A DNA stretch of 6,103 bases from positions 1 through 6,103 of the forward strand of contig CAAGDG010000040.1 in NCBI GenBank assembly GCA_900768515.1, written 5' to 3'. Position 1 is the stretch's first letter. Each line of letters opens with the position of its first letter. Shown here in pieces: positions 1 to 6,103 of the stretch. Below the pieces are notes generated by a model that was not told the origin of the DNA, did not search any database, and saw only the letters and a program-made list of their open reading frames with translations. Position numbers and translations under genes: made by a program. Origin of the DNA: Lentisphaeria bacterium. GTDB lineage: Bacteria; Verrucomicrobiota; Lentisphaeria; Victivallales; Victivallaceae.

Positions 1-43
1 TTCGGGCAAAACGCGAGTTGAGCTCAAATTTACCCCCAAAACG

Positions 44-70
44 AAAAAACCGACCAGAAGACCGGTCGGT
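44..70 (-). terminator. Rho-independent terminator of tRNA-Val
   Basis: Read on the minus strand, ACCGACC (70-64) pairs perfectly with GGTCGGT (55-49) across an 8-nt loop. A run of six T ends at position 44, and a further T-rich stretch lies beyond it. It starts 15 bases after the encoded CCA of the tRNA, so it most likely ends that transcript. The plus-strand reading has no T tract after the hairpin, so a bidirectional role is not supported. Confidence 0.88.
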
Positions 71-85
71 GGAGAATTTTGAAAA

Positions 86-162
86 TGGTGGGCAATGAGG
101 GACTCGAACCCCCGACATTTTGCGTGTAAAGCAAACGCTCTAACCAACTGAGCTAATTGCCC
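86..162 (-). tRNA. tRNA-Val, anticodon UAC, CCA encoded
   Basis: The minus strand folds into a complete cloverleaf. The acceptor stem GGGCAAT pairs with ATTGCCC, and the D-arm stem is GCTC/GAGC with an AGTTGGTTA loop. The anticodon stem TTTGC/GCAAA has loop TTTACAC, placing TAC at positions 34-36; this reads GTA and other Val codons. The variable loop is ATGTC. The T stem GGGGG/CCCTC, with one G-T wobble, closes loop TTCGAGT. The discriminator base is A (89), and CCA is encoded in the DNA (88-86). All helices are intact, so the gene looks functional. It has its own promoter and terminator and is not processed from the upstream mRNA, which ends at a separate terminator. Confidence 0.97.
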
Positions 163-170
163 GATTGTAC

Positions 171-199
171 AATATAGCGCCAAAGGGGGTGAGGTTCAA
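171..199 (-). promoter_or_regulatory. Sigma70-type promoter of tRNA-Val
   Basis: On the minus strand, a -35 box TTGAAC (199-194, 4 of 6 consensus bases) is followed by a 17-bp spacer and a -10 box TATATT (176-171, 5 of 6). The predicted start is about 2 to 3 bases before the tRNA 5' end at 162, the short leader expected for a singly transcribed tRNA. The promoter lies entirely downstream of the terminator at 227-259, which supports independent transcription. Confidence 0.8.
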
Positions 200-226
200 G
201 CTGGCGGCGCAAATTTTCCGTTTCTG

Positions 227-259
227 AAAAGAAGCCCCGTCCGGGGAACCGGACAGGGC
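227..259 (-). terminator. Rho-independent terminator of the large CDS
   Basis: On the minus strand, GCCCTGTCCGG (259-249) pairs with CCGGACGGGGC (244-234). This gives an 11-bp GC-rich stem with one T-G wobble, closed by the 4-nt loop TTCC. The T-rich tail TTCTTTT (233-227) follows directly. The stem begins 12 bases after the TGA stop of the large gene, so the transcript appears monocistronic and stops before the tRNA promoter. Confidence 0.92.
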
Positions 260-271
260 GGCACGTCAAGA

Positions 272-3200
272 TCACCAGCGGATGGCCCGTTCCGTATTGT
301 AGAGCGGCGGAGTGCGCTGTCCGTAGGGAGTGCTCCGTTCTCCGGTGTCGTCGATTTTTTCCACCAGCGCGGCGTGTCCGGAAATCCCTCCGTTGCCGCG
401 CAGGTCGTTGACGTTGACCAGGATGGTCAGCCGTCCCGACCGGGTCATGCGCGCCGGGACCGGATAGCGGCGCACGGCCATCCAGTATCCGGGGGTATCC
501 TCTCCGGTCCGGCCGACCTCCTCGCCATTGACATAGGTGATGTCGAGGTCATCGATCGTGCCGATTTCGAGGATCAGGTCACGGTTACGGAGCGATTCGG
601 GCAGTTCGACCGTGCGGGCATACCAGGCGAAGCCGTTGTAGGACTTTGCCGACGGACATCCTTTCGGGAGGAACTTCGATGCGATGGACTGGTTTTCCCA
701 GTAGCCGGGCACCTTCAACCGCGTCCACTGAGCGGCGGGGAACTCCCGCAGCTTCGGGAAGGCGGCGCTGCCGGTGTTCTCCGGATCGAAGCGGAAGAAC
801 CATTCGCCGTCCAGGTTGAGCCGGGCGGCCTCGACATCGGGATGTTCCAGTTTGACGGCGGGATTGAACTCCGGCTCGGCGCCGAGCCCGGCCAGCAGCC
901 GGGCTGTCAGCTGGGTCAGGCGGTCGGCGTTGATCGATTCGGCCCAGTAGAGGGAGCTGTTCTGGTTCACTTTGAGGGTTTGCGCGAGCTTCTTGTCTCC
1001 TTCCGAGCGGTCAAAGAGCGCAAAGAAGATCTTTCCCTTGCCGAGGGGGAGCATGGAGAATGCGCCGGGGGCGGTCAGCGGCGTCACACCCGGACCGGAG
1101 ACCGCGCGGGCGACGCTTTTGTAACGCCAGAAGAGGTCGCGTCTGGCGGGGAAGTCGAAAAGCTGCCGCGCCGCATCCCCCTGGAGCGTCAAGCTGTGAA
1201 ATTCGACCGGTTTCGTGCTCAATTTGAGTTGATCGAGCAACGGTTGATCCGCTGCGAGGAACAGCGCGGAAGCGCCCGCCTGAACCGTCTGAAGAATCCG
1301 GGTTCTTTCCGCTCCGGTCAGGGGGCGGTCGATCAGCAGCAGCGCATTATCCGGGAGCTGTTCCGGAAGCGGTGCCGTGCGGAATCCGAGTTCCGGGGCG
1401 AGCGGATTCTTCTCCGGCGAGAGCGCGTAGAGCGGTCGGCCTGGAAGTTCGGCTCCGGGCATGGGGGAGGCCGCCAGCAGTCTGCGGATGGTTTCGCCGG
1501 CGGCAGGTTCTCCGGAACGTCCGCCGACTTCCAGCTGGGAGAAGATTACCGATCCTCTGCCGACCCGGAAGTTCAGCACCGGTGCATAGATCAGATCCTT
1601 GCCGCCGACCAGCAGCGGACGGACCGCGCCGCCCGCCGGCCGCCGGATCGGATAGGCGGAAAGCATATCCTGCGCCGTGTAGTGCCAGAGCTGTTCCGGA
1701 ATGCTCTCCTCACTTCCGGCAGGAGGCGCCGGATGGTGCGGCGCGAGCGTGCTCACTCCCTGCCAGTGGCGGAAGGCGGCGTCCGGAAGTCCGGAAATCC
1801 GGGAGAGGAACGCCTCGCGCAGATAGACCGGCGGCGCGGTCAGCCCGATGCCGCGGAGCGCCTCCGGGGTCTGTTCGAGGACCACCACCCGGTTGCCCCG
1901 GGCGACCCATCCGGCGAGACCGACTTTCGCCGCCCAGGCGGAGAACTCCGCGTTCAGCGCCTTCGGTGCGACGATCAGAGTCCGGATCCCGTCGAGCGAG
2001 GTGAGTTTCGCCGCGTCCGCAAAGGAGTTCGCTTCCGGCAGCGGCAGGCGGCTGCGGTCGCCGTAACAGGCGGTCGCGTCGGCGGGTACCGGGGCGGCGG
2101 CGGGGAAGATCAGCAGTTCGGCGGTCGACTTCACCACGCCGGGAATTCCGAGAAGCGCTTCGAGCCGGAAGGATTCCGGTTCGTCTCCGGTCACCTCCGG
2201 GGCCTGGAACGAGAGCGGAATCCGGACGGCCTCGCCGGGCGCAAGCTCCCGGTCGAAACGGCCCACGCTCCGATTTCCGCTGCGGCCGGAAAGCCGGAAT
2301 TCGATCCGGAACCGCTTCGATTGCAGGGTGTCGTTGATGGCCACCGCCTCGCGCTCGATTTTCGCTCCGGAAACGTAGTTGCCGGCCCGGGAGGAGGGGG
2401 CTGCCGCCGGTCCGAGAATCTGGATCAGTTCGGGATCGAGCGCCTCGCGAAGCGCCGCGGCGAGCGGAAGCGGCTGTTCCGGGTCGATATCCTGATGGGC
2501 GGCGTACTTGACCACATCAGGGTGCCAGCCCGGGGTCCGGAAGTCGCCGGGATCGACCTTTTGCGACCAGGCGTCGTGGATCGATTTCGAGGGACTCTTC
2601 CGCCGGAATGCGTAGTTGACTTCCGCGAAGGGACAGACGCCGGAGATTCCGGAACTCCGCCACGCCTTGATCGAGGGAGTCAGCATCCGGCACTTCAGCG
2701 CGCCGATCACGTCAAAATTGCGGTAGGCGCCGAGGAACTCCCAGTTGTTCTGGCCGGAACCGGTCCGGCAGTAATCATAAATCCGGTTCAGCGTGTCGTC
2801 GCTCATTGCGTAGGCGGCGTCGCCGAAGTAGCGTGCGGCATTCTCGTAGACGAAGAGCGGTTTCTCCCCGGGATTCTGCAGGTCCATGCCGAAAAAGCTG
2901 GACGAATAGGGGAAGCTGGTCTCGATCACGTGCAGCGGCTTGACCCCCATCTGCCGCCAGGGTTCCACCCAGGCAAGCTTCTCCGCCTCGGGCAGCCAGC
3001 AGAAGTAGGCGTTGCTGTTGATGATCGGGCCGAAGTTGCCGCCGGCCTGGTAGAAGAAGGGACGGGTGGGATCGAGTTCCCGCAGCACCTTCGCCCCCTC
3101 CTCGCAGATTTTGAACCGGTCCAGCTTGAACGGCGGCTGATAGCCGTCGGCCATCTTCAGCGGATGGTAGTCCCAGGCGTAGCCGAGGAAGTTGACCGAG

Positions 3201-5914
3201 AGATACCACATGACCACCGACGGAGAGTTGCGGTAGCGGCCGACCCGGTCCTCCATGCGGCGCGCCATCGCGGAGCGGACCTCGTCGGAGTCCCACCCGG
3301 AGTATTCGCCCTGACCGACGCCGAAGGCGTTCAGGAAGAGCAGAACTCCGCCCTCGTCACAGGCGCGCACCATGTTGTCGAGGTTGTAGTCCTTGGCCCG
3401 GAAGGGGCCGCGGATCGCGTTGTAGCCCAGAGATTTCAGAAGTTTTACAAACTGGAGGCACCACTGGTAGTCGTTGGTGGTGTTGGTCCATTCGTCGTGG
3501 TTGCGGATGTGGATGGTTTTGCCGTTGAGCTTGTACTCCCGGCCGTCGACCCGGAACTCCCGGAACCCGAACCGGACCGGGTCGATCCGGTCGATCTCGC
3601 GTCCGGCCTCATCGACAAGCTGCAGTTCGCAGCTGTAGAGGTAGGGCGTTTCGAAATCCCAGAGGACGGGATTCCTCCACGGCTGAACCAGTTCGAGCCG
3701 GACCGTCTGGCCGGGTGCCGCCTCCACCGTCTCTCCGGTCAGTTTTGCAGGCGCGTTCTTCCCGGCGATTGCAGCCTGAAGCCGGAATTTCCGCGGGGTC
3801 GTGCCGCGGTTGACCGCGTCGACGGTGATCGCGAGCTTTCCCCCGGACAGATCGGTCACGATGCGTGGATCGCCAAGCTGGACGTCGGGCAGCACTTCGA
3901 GTTTGACGTCGCCTTTGACTCCGCGCCAGTTCCAGCGCTGATCGGCATCCACCACCTCGAGCAGCAGCCGGTTGGGCTCTCCGAACCGGAGCTGTGCCGG
4001 GTCCAGCTCGACGAAATTGCGCACCTCGCCATTCAGCGCGCCGAGAAACTTTCCATTGAGCCAGACTCTGCCGGTCGAGGAGTTGCTGAGCTCCTCGAAG
4101 ACCAGCCGGAGACGGCGCCCCTTCCAGGCCGGATCGAGATCAAAGGTGCGCTCGAAGAGAGCGGTCGAGATTTTCCAGGTCGGCGTGCCTTTCCAACTGT
4201 ACTCTTCGGAGATCGAGAAGTCGGGTTTCCGCATCCGGAATTCGGCGTCGGTCCGACCGTTTTCATGGCCGGCATAGCGTCCCGGCACCGCCAGATACCA
4301 CCAGTCTGCGGCATTCGGTGTCGTCCCGTCGGGCACCGGCTGGAACCGCCAGAGTCCGTTGAGCCAGATGGTGGTGCGGGAATTGTTCTCACGGCGGAAC
4401 TCCCCTTCCCGTCCCCAGAGTTTCCGTTCCGCATCCGAAACCGGACGGAACTCCACCGGGGAGCGGTTGGAGTCGGATGCCTGCTGCGCGGCGGGATCAT
4501 CCTTGCGCGCAACCTCCGCCGCCAGCCGCTCCGGTGCGAGCCGGGCCGCGAAGATCCGCAGTTCGTCGATCACCCCTTCCGCCTGGGTCGGATCGTACTG
4601 GCCGGCCTGCGGAAGGTCTCCGACCCGGAGTTTGGAGGCGTCGCCGTCGCGCCCGGTTCCGACGGTCAGCGGCGCGGAAGCCACCTCCTTGCCGTCCAGC
4701 GCGAGAAAAAGCTTGCCGCCGCCGTAGCCGGCCGCGATGTGGACCGGAGTGCCGGCCGCCAGGCCGGAGATGTCGGCGGAGACGCTCTCGCTTTTCCCGC
4801 CGTCTTCGACTGTGAATTGAAGCGTACCGCCGGAACGGGTCAGTTTCCAGGCGTTCTTCCCGGCGGCAGAGGCGAGCAATCCGCGTTCCGCCGGATCGGA
4901 CGCGGGAGCGTTCTTGGGCGTGAAGAAGAATCCGGCGGTCATCGCCGGTCCATTCAATCCGCCCGCGGTCTCGACCGTGAGCAGACTGCAGGCGTCGTAG
5001 CGGTGGCGGGAGAACTCCGCCCCCATGCCGATCACCGAGGCTTTGAAAATCACCCGTTCGGAACGGATGGTCACTCCGCCCCGGGGACTGGAGGCGTCGA
5101 CCCGGCCGTTGAACGGAATCTGCAGCGCCGGCTGCGTGTCGGCGTCGGGCGCCCTGCCGTCGGGCCGGGTGTCCATGATCAGCCGGATTTCATTGGCGTC
5201 CAGCGCCCGGCGGAAGAGTTTGAATTCATCGACGGCGCCGTCGAACCAGCTTTTTCCGGCGGCGTAGGAGCAGCCGATCCGGATGCCGCGCTGAACCGGT
5301 CCGGCCTCCTCGACCTTCTCGGCGCGGGTGTTTTTTGCGGCGACGCCGTTCACGTAGACCGTGATCTCGCCGCCGCGGTTGGCGATCGCAACGTGGGTCC
5401 AGGTGTTCGCCGGGAACAGATTGCCGTAGATGCCGGAGGTCGCCGGCTTCTTCTTGTCCGCGCCGAACCGGCTGACGTCAAAGCGCCCCCAGGGGATGAA
5501 ACCGGCTGTGATGTCGCCATCCCCCCAGCCGCCGGAGGCGTAGGTGCGCAGCAGCGTGCGCGACCGCCCCTTGCCGTTCGAAACCGCGTTGCCGGCCGCG
5601 TCCGGTTTGACGTACATGGCGATGGTCCAGTCCGAGCCGGAATGCAGCGGGATTCCGGGGGCGTAAGTCAGTTCGGAGGCTTTTCCCCCCTGCTGTTCGG
5701 TGAAATAGAACGCCTGCCCGGAACGCCCCGGAACCGTTTGCAGATTCTCCGCCTTCAGCAGTTTTGCCCCCTCGCGGGCGACGGTCGGCGAGGGGCCGCC
5801 GTCGAAATCGGCGTAAAGAACAAGTTCGCGGTTCTCGTCGAAACCGGGCGAGGCGGCGCCGAGCGAGGCGGCGGCGAAGGCGAGCGGAAGCAGCAGCTTT
5901 CTTGCAATGGCCAT
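272..5914 (-). CDS. Secreted giant multidomain GH2-like protein with LamG modules
   Basis: The product has 1880 residues, much longer than a typical GH2 enzyme (about 600-1100). Residues 1-21 look like a Sec signal peptide (R5-K6, then a Leu/Ala core, likely cut near A20-A21). There is no lipobox Cys and no C-terminal anchor. Domains by eye: LamG-like 31-249; LamG-like 264-470; GH2 N-terminal jelly roll 513-677 (LNGLW 518-522, WLNG 618-621, WNWRG near its end); GH2 Ig-like domain about 680-787, ending FGFREF 782-787; GH2-type TIM barrel about 790-1096 (IRNHDEW 803-809, NAIR 832-835, NAYFCW 968-973, candidate nucleophile E998 in KPLHVIET, SGISGV 1088-1093); Ig-like domain about 1185-1275; two Rossmann/GATase-like modules 1305-1485 and 1525-1680; and a second jelly roll 1697-1862 (LDGEW 1701-1705, VNG 1795-1797). 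The expected acid/base Glu is absent (WYLSVNF 903-909), so catalysis is uncertain. The likely role is binding or cleaving extracellular or periplasmic polysaccharide; the substrate cannot be told. The ATG is supported by AAGGA 8 nt upstream and the signal peptide directly after it. The frame is intact and alone in its transcription unit. Confidence 0.93.
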   Translation of the reverse strand: MAIARKLLLPLAFAAASLGAASPGFDENRELVLYADFDGGPSPTVAREGAKLLKAENLQTVPGRSGQAFYFTEQQGGKASELTYAPGIPLHSGSDWTIAMYVKPDAAGNAVSNGKGRSRTLLRTYASGGWGDGDITAGFIPWGRFDVSRFGADKKKPATSGIYGNLFPANTWTHVAIANRGGEITVYVNGVAAKNTRAEKVEEAGPVQRGIRIGCSYAAGKSWFDGAVDEFKLFRRALDANEIRLIMDTRPDGRAPDADTQPALQIPFNGRVDASSPRGGVTIRSERVIFKASVIGMGAEFSRHRYDACSLLTVETAGGLNGPAMTAGFFFTPKNAPASDPAERGLLASAAGKNAWKLTRSGGTLQFTVEDGGKSESVSADISGLAAGTPVHIAAGYGGGKLFLALDGKEVASAPLTVGTGRDGDASKLRVGDLPQAGQYDPTQAEGVIDELRIFAARLAPERLAAEVARKDDPAAQQASDSNRSPVEFRPVSDAERKLWGREGEFRRENNSRTTIWLNGLWRFQPVPDGTTPNAADWWYLAVPGRYAGHENGRTDAEFRMRKPDFSISEEYSWKGTPTWKISTALFERTFDLDPAWKGRRLRLVFEELSNSSTGRVWLNGKFLGALNGEVRNFVELDPAQLRFGEPNRLLLEVVDADQRWNWRGVKGDVKLEVLPDVQLGDPRIVTDLSGGKLAITVDAVNRGTTPRKFRLQAAIAGKNAPAKLTGETVEAAPGQTVRLELVQPWRNPVLWDFETPYLYSCELQLVDEAGREIDRIDPVRFGFREFRVDGREYKLNGKTIHIRNHDEWTNTTNDYQWCLQFVKLLKSLGYNAIRGPFRAKDYNLDNMVRACDEGGVLLFLNAFGVGQGEYSGWDSDEVRSAMARRMEDRVGRYRNSPSVVMWYLSVNFLGYAWDYHPLKMADGYQPPFKLDRFKICEEGAKVLRELDPTRPFFYQAGGNFGPIINSNAYFCWLPEAEKLAWVEPWRQMGVKPLHVIETSFPYSSSFFGMDLQNPGEKPLFVYENAARYFGDAAYAMSDDTLNRIYDYCRTGSGQNNWEFLGAYRNFDVIGALKCRMLTPSIKAWRSSGISGVCPFAEVNYAFRRKSPSKSIHDAWSQKVDPGDFRTPGWHPDVVKYAAHQDIDPEQPLPLAAALREALDPELIQILGPAAAPSSRAGNYVSGAKIEREAVAINDTLQSKRFRIEFRLSGRSGNRSVGRFDRELAPGEAVRIPLSFQAPEVTGDEPESFRLEALLGIPGVVKSTAELLIFPAAAPVPADATACYGDRSRLPLPEANSFADAAKLTSLDGIRTLIVAPKALNAEFSAWAAKVGLAGWVARGNRVVVLEQTPEALRGIGLTAPPVYLREAFLSRISGLPDAAFRHWQGVSTLAPHHPAPPAGSEESIPEQLWHYTAQDMLSAYPIRRPAGGAVRPLLVGGKDLIYAPVLNFRVGRGSVIFSQLEVGGRSGEPAAGETIRRLLAASPMPGAELPGRPLYALSPEKNPLAPELGFRTAPLPEQLPDNALLLIDRPLTGAERTRILQTVQAGASALFLAADQPLLDQLKLSTKPVEFHSLTLQGDAARQLFDFPARRDLFWRYKSVARAVSGPGVTPLTAPGAFSMLPLGKGKIFFALFDRSEGDKKLAQTLKVNQNSSLYWAESINADRLTQLTARLLAGLGAEPEFNPAVKLEHPDVEAARLNLDGEWFFRFDPENTGSAAFPKLREFPAAQWTRLKVPGYWENQSIASKFLPKGCPSAKSYNGFAWYARTVELPESLRNRDLILEIGTIDDLDITYVNGEEVGRTGEDTPGYWMAVRRYPVPARMTRSGRLTILVNVNDLRGNGGISGHAALVEKIDDTGERSTPYGQRTPPLYNTERAIRW

Positions 5915-5922
5915 CTTTCGTA

Positions 5923-5927
5923 TCCTT
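5923..5927 (-). promoter_or_regulatory. Shine-Dalgarno site of the large CDS
   Basis: AAGGA on the minus strand lies 8 bases before the ATG at 5914. This is near-ideal spacing and fixes that ATG as the start; the predicted signal peptide begins immediately after it. Confidence 0.8.
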
Positions 5928-5931
5928 GTTG

Positions 5932-5944
5932 TTCCAGAGTGGAA
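5932..5944 (-). repeat. Small inverted repeat in the mRNA leader
   Basis: TTCCA-CTC-TGGAA on the minus strand is a perfect 5-bp inverted repeat with a 3-nt centre. It ends four bases before the AAGGA ribosome site. It could be a short leader hairpin or a protein-binding palindrome. At this length chance is a real alternative, and no function is shown. Confidence 0.4.
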
Positions 5945-5950
5945 TTGTCA

Positions 5951-5963
5951 TGCAACCGTTTCA
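5951..5963. promoter_or_regulatory. Candidate LacI/GalR-type operator at the transcription start
   Basis: TGCAACCGTTTCA on the plus strand has the palindromic form TG-N-AAC-N-GTT-N-CA, with five of six base pairs symmetric around a central base. It resembles operators of LacI-family repressors (TG..AA..CG..TT..CA), although the centre is odd rather than the commoner even spacing. It covers roughly +1 to +13 relative to the predicted start, where a repressor would block transcription. No regulator gene is in the window, so this is inference from pattern and position. Confidence 0.4.
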
Positions 5964-5969
5964 CAAAGG

Positions 5970-5998
5970 AAAATATCGGTCGAAACCGGATTTGTCAA
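5970..5998 (-). promoter_or_regulatory. Sigma70-type promoter of the large CDS
   Basis: On the minus strand, a perfect -35 hexamer TTGACA (5998-5993) is followed by a 17-bp spacer and a -10 TATTTT (5975-5970, 4 of 6 consensus bases). The predicted start is near 5963, giving a leader of about 49 nt, too short for a typical riboswitch. The spacer contains a second inverted repeat, CGGT-N4-ACCG (5977-5988), that could be a regulator site. The strong -35 with a weaker -10 fits a regulated housekeeping-sigma promoter. Confidence 0.75.
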
Positions 5999-6029
5999 GA
6001 GGGGCTTCCGGATCTTGGCGCCCTTCCTG

Positions 6030-6057
6030 CGGAAAAAGAGGAAAAAAACTCTTTCCG
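6030..6057. repeat. Imperfect inverted repeat upstream of the promoter
   Basis: CGGAAAAAGAG (6030-6040) and CTCTTTCCG (6049-6057) can pair with a two-base bulge around an 8-nt A-rich loop. One arm plus the loop forms an 18-base purine run (6031-6048). No T tract follows on either strand outside the stem, so it is not a convincing terminator. It may be the end of an upstream unit or structure with no role; no coding region is seen from here to the right edge. Confidence 0.3.
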
Positions 6058-6103
6058 GACCGGTTCCGCTGGATTTTTACCTTCCGTGCGTGTATCTTAG
6101 AAA

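Noticed and set aside
86..105. tRNA 3' end as a phage or island attachment site
   Set aside because: No second copy of the tRNA end and no integrase or other mobile gene is visible in the window.
1372..2004. Shorter open frames on both strands inside the large gene
   Set aside because: They are Arg/Pro/Ala-rich shadows of a GC-rich gene, with no recognisable motifs and no start signals, and they overlap the intact large frame.
1380..2780. Frequent CCGGA/CCGGAA words suggesting a dispersed repeat
   Set aside because: They fall within codon pairs such as Phe-Arg and Ser-Gly in a GC-rich gene, with no regular spacing or extended flanking similarity.
5915..5963. Riboswitch in the leader of the large gene
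   Set aside because: The predicted leader is only about 49 nt, with one 5-bp hairpin and no known riboswitch core.
6030..6057. Terminator of a gene beyond the right edge
   Set aside because: The T-rich stretch lies in the loop rather than after the stem, the stem is bulged, and no reading frame entering from the right edge is seen.
6070..6098. Divergent plus-strand promoter near the right edge (TATCTT at 6093-6098)
   Set aside because: The -10 matches only 4 of 6 bases, the -35 at the right distance (TGGATT) is poor, and the window ends before any gene could be seen.
374..6100. A 1908-residue plus-strand open reading frame covering nearly the whole window
   Set aside because: It is in exact codon register opposite the minus-strand gene and is explained by the absence of TTA, CTA and TCA codons there. 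Its product shows no domain, is rich in Arg/Gly as shadow frames are, and lacks a ribosome site, while the minus strand has a signal peptide, LamG and GH2 landmarks, promoter, Shine-Dalgarno and terminator.

Overview
The window is a compact piece of bacterial chromosome holding one very large gene and one tRNA gene, both on the minus strand and each with its own promoter and intrinsic terminator. The DNA is GC-rich by eye. A huge secreted multidomain glycosidase-like protein carrying LamG modules, under a textbook sigma70-type promoter, fits the PVC superphylum, most plausibly Lentisphaerota (Victivallis-like), with Planctomycetota or Verrucomicrobiota as alternatives. That taxonomic guess is inference from protein style; there is no rRNA or other marker to test it. 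Layout, in the direction of transcription from right to left: positions 5999-6103 are noncoding and hold only a weak inverted repeat. A promoter lies at 5970-5998, with LacI-type operator-like palindromes in and just after it. A leader of about 49 nt carries a small hairpin and a Shine-Dalgarno, followed by the 1880-residue CDS at 5914-272. A strong stem-loop terminator (259-227) follows the stop codon closely. An independent promoter (199-171) drives tRNA-Val(UAC) (162-86, CCA encoded), which has its own terminator (70-44). I see nothing recognisable in positions 1-43. The large protein reads as: signal peptide; two LamG/concanavalin-like modules; GH2 sugar-binding jelly roll; GH2 Ig-like domain; GH2-type TIM barrel; Ig-like domain; two related Rossmann/GATase-like modules in tandem; and a second GH2-N-like jelly roll at the C-terminus. 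It probably acts outside the cytoplasm on a polysaccharide or glycoconjugate. The most notable point is that the barrel keeps a candidate nucleophile Glu (E998) but has no Glu at the expected acid/base site (WYLSVNF, 903-909), so it may be a non-classical or inactive GH2 member. I do not see a multi-gene novel system here; the interest lies in this protein and its control region.
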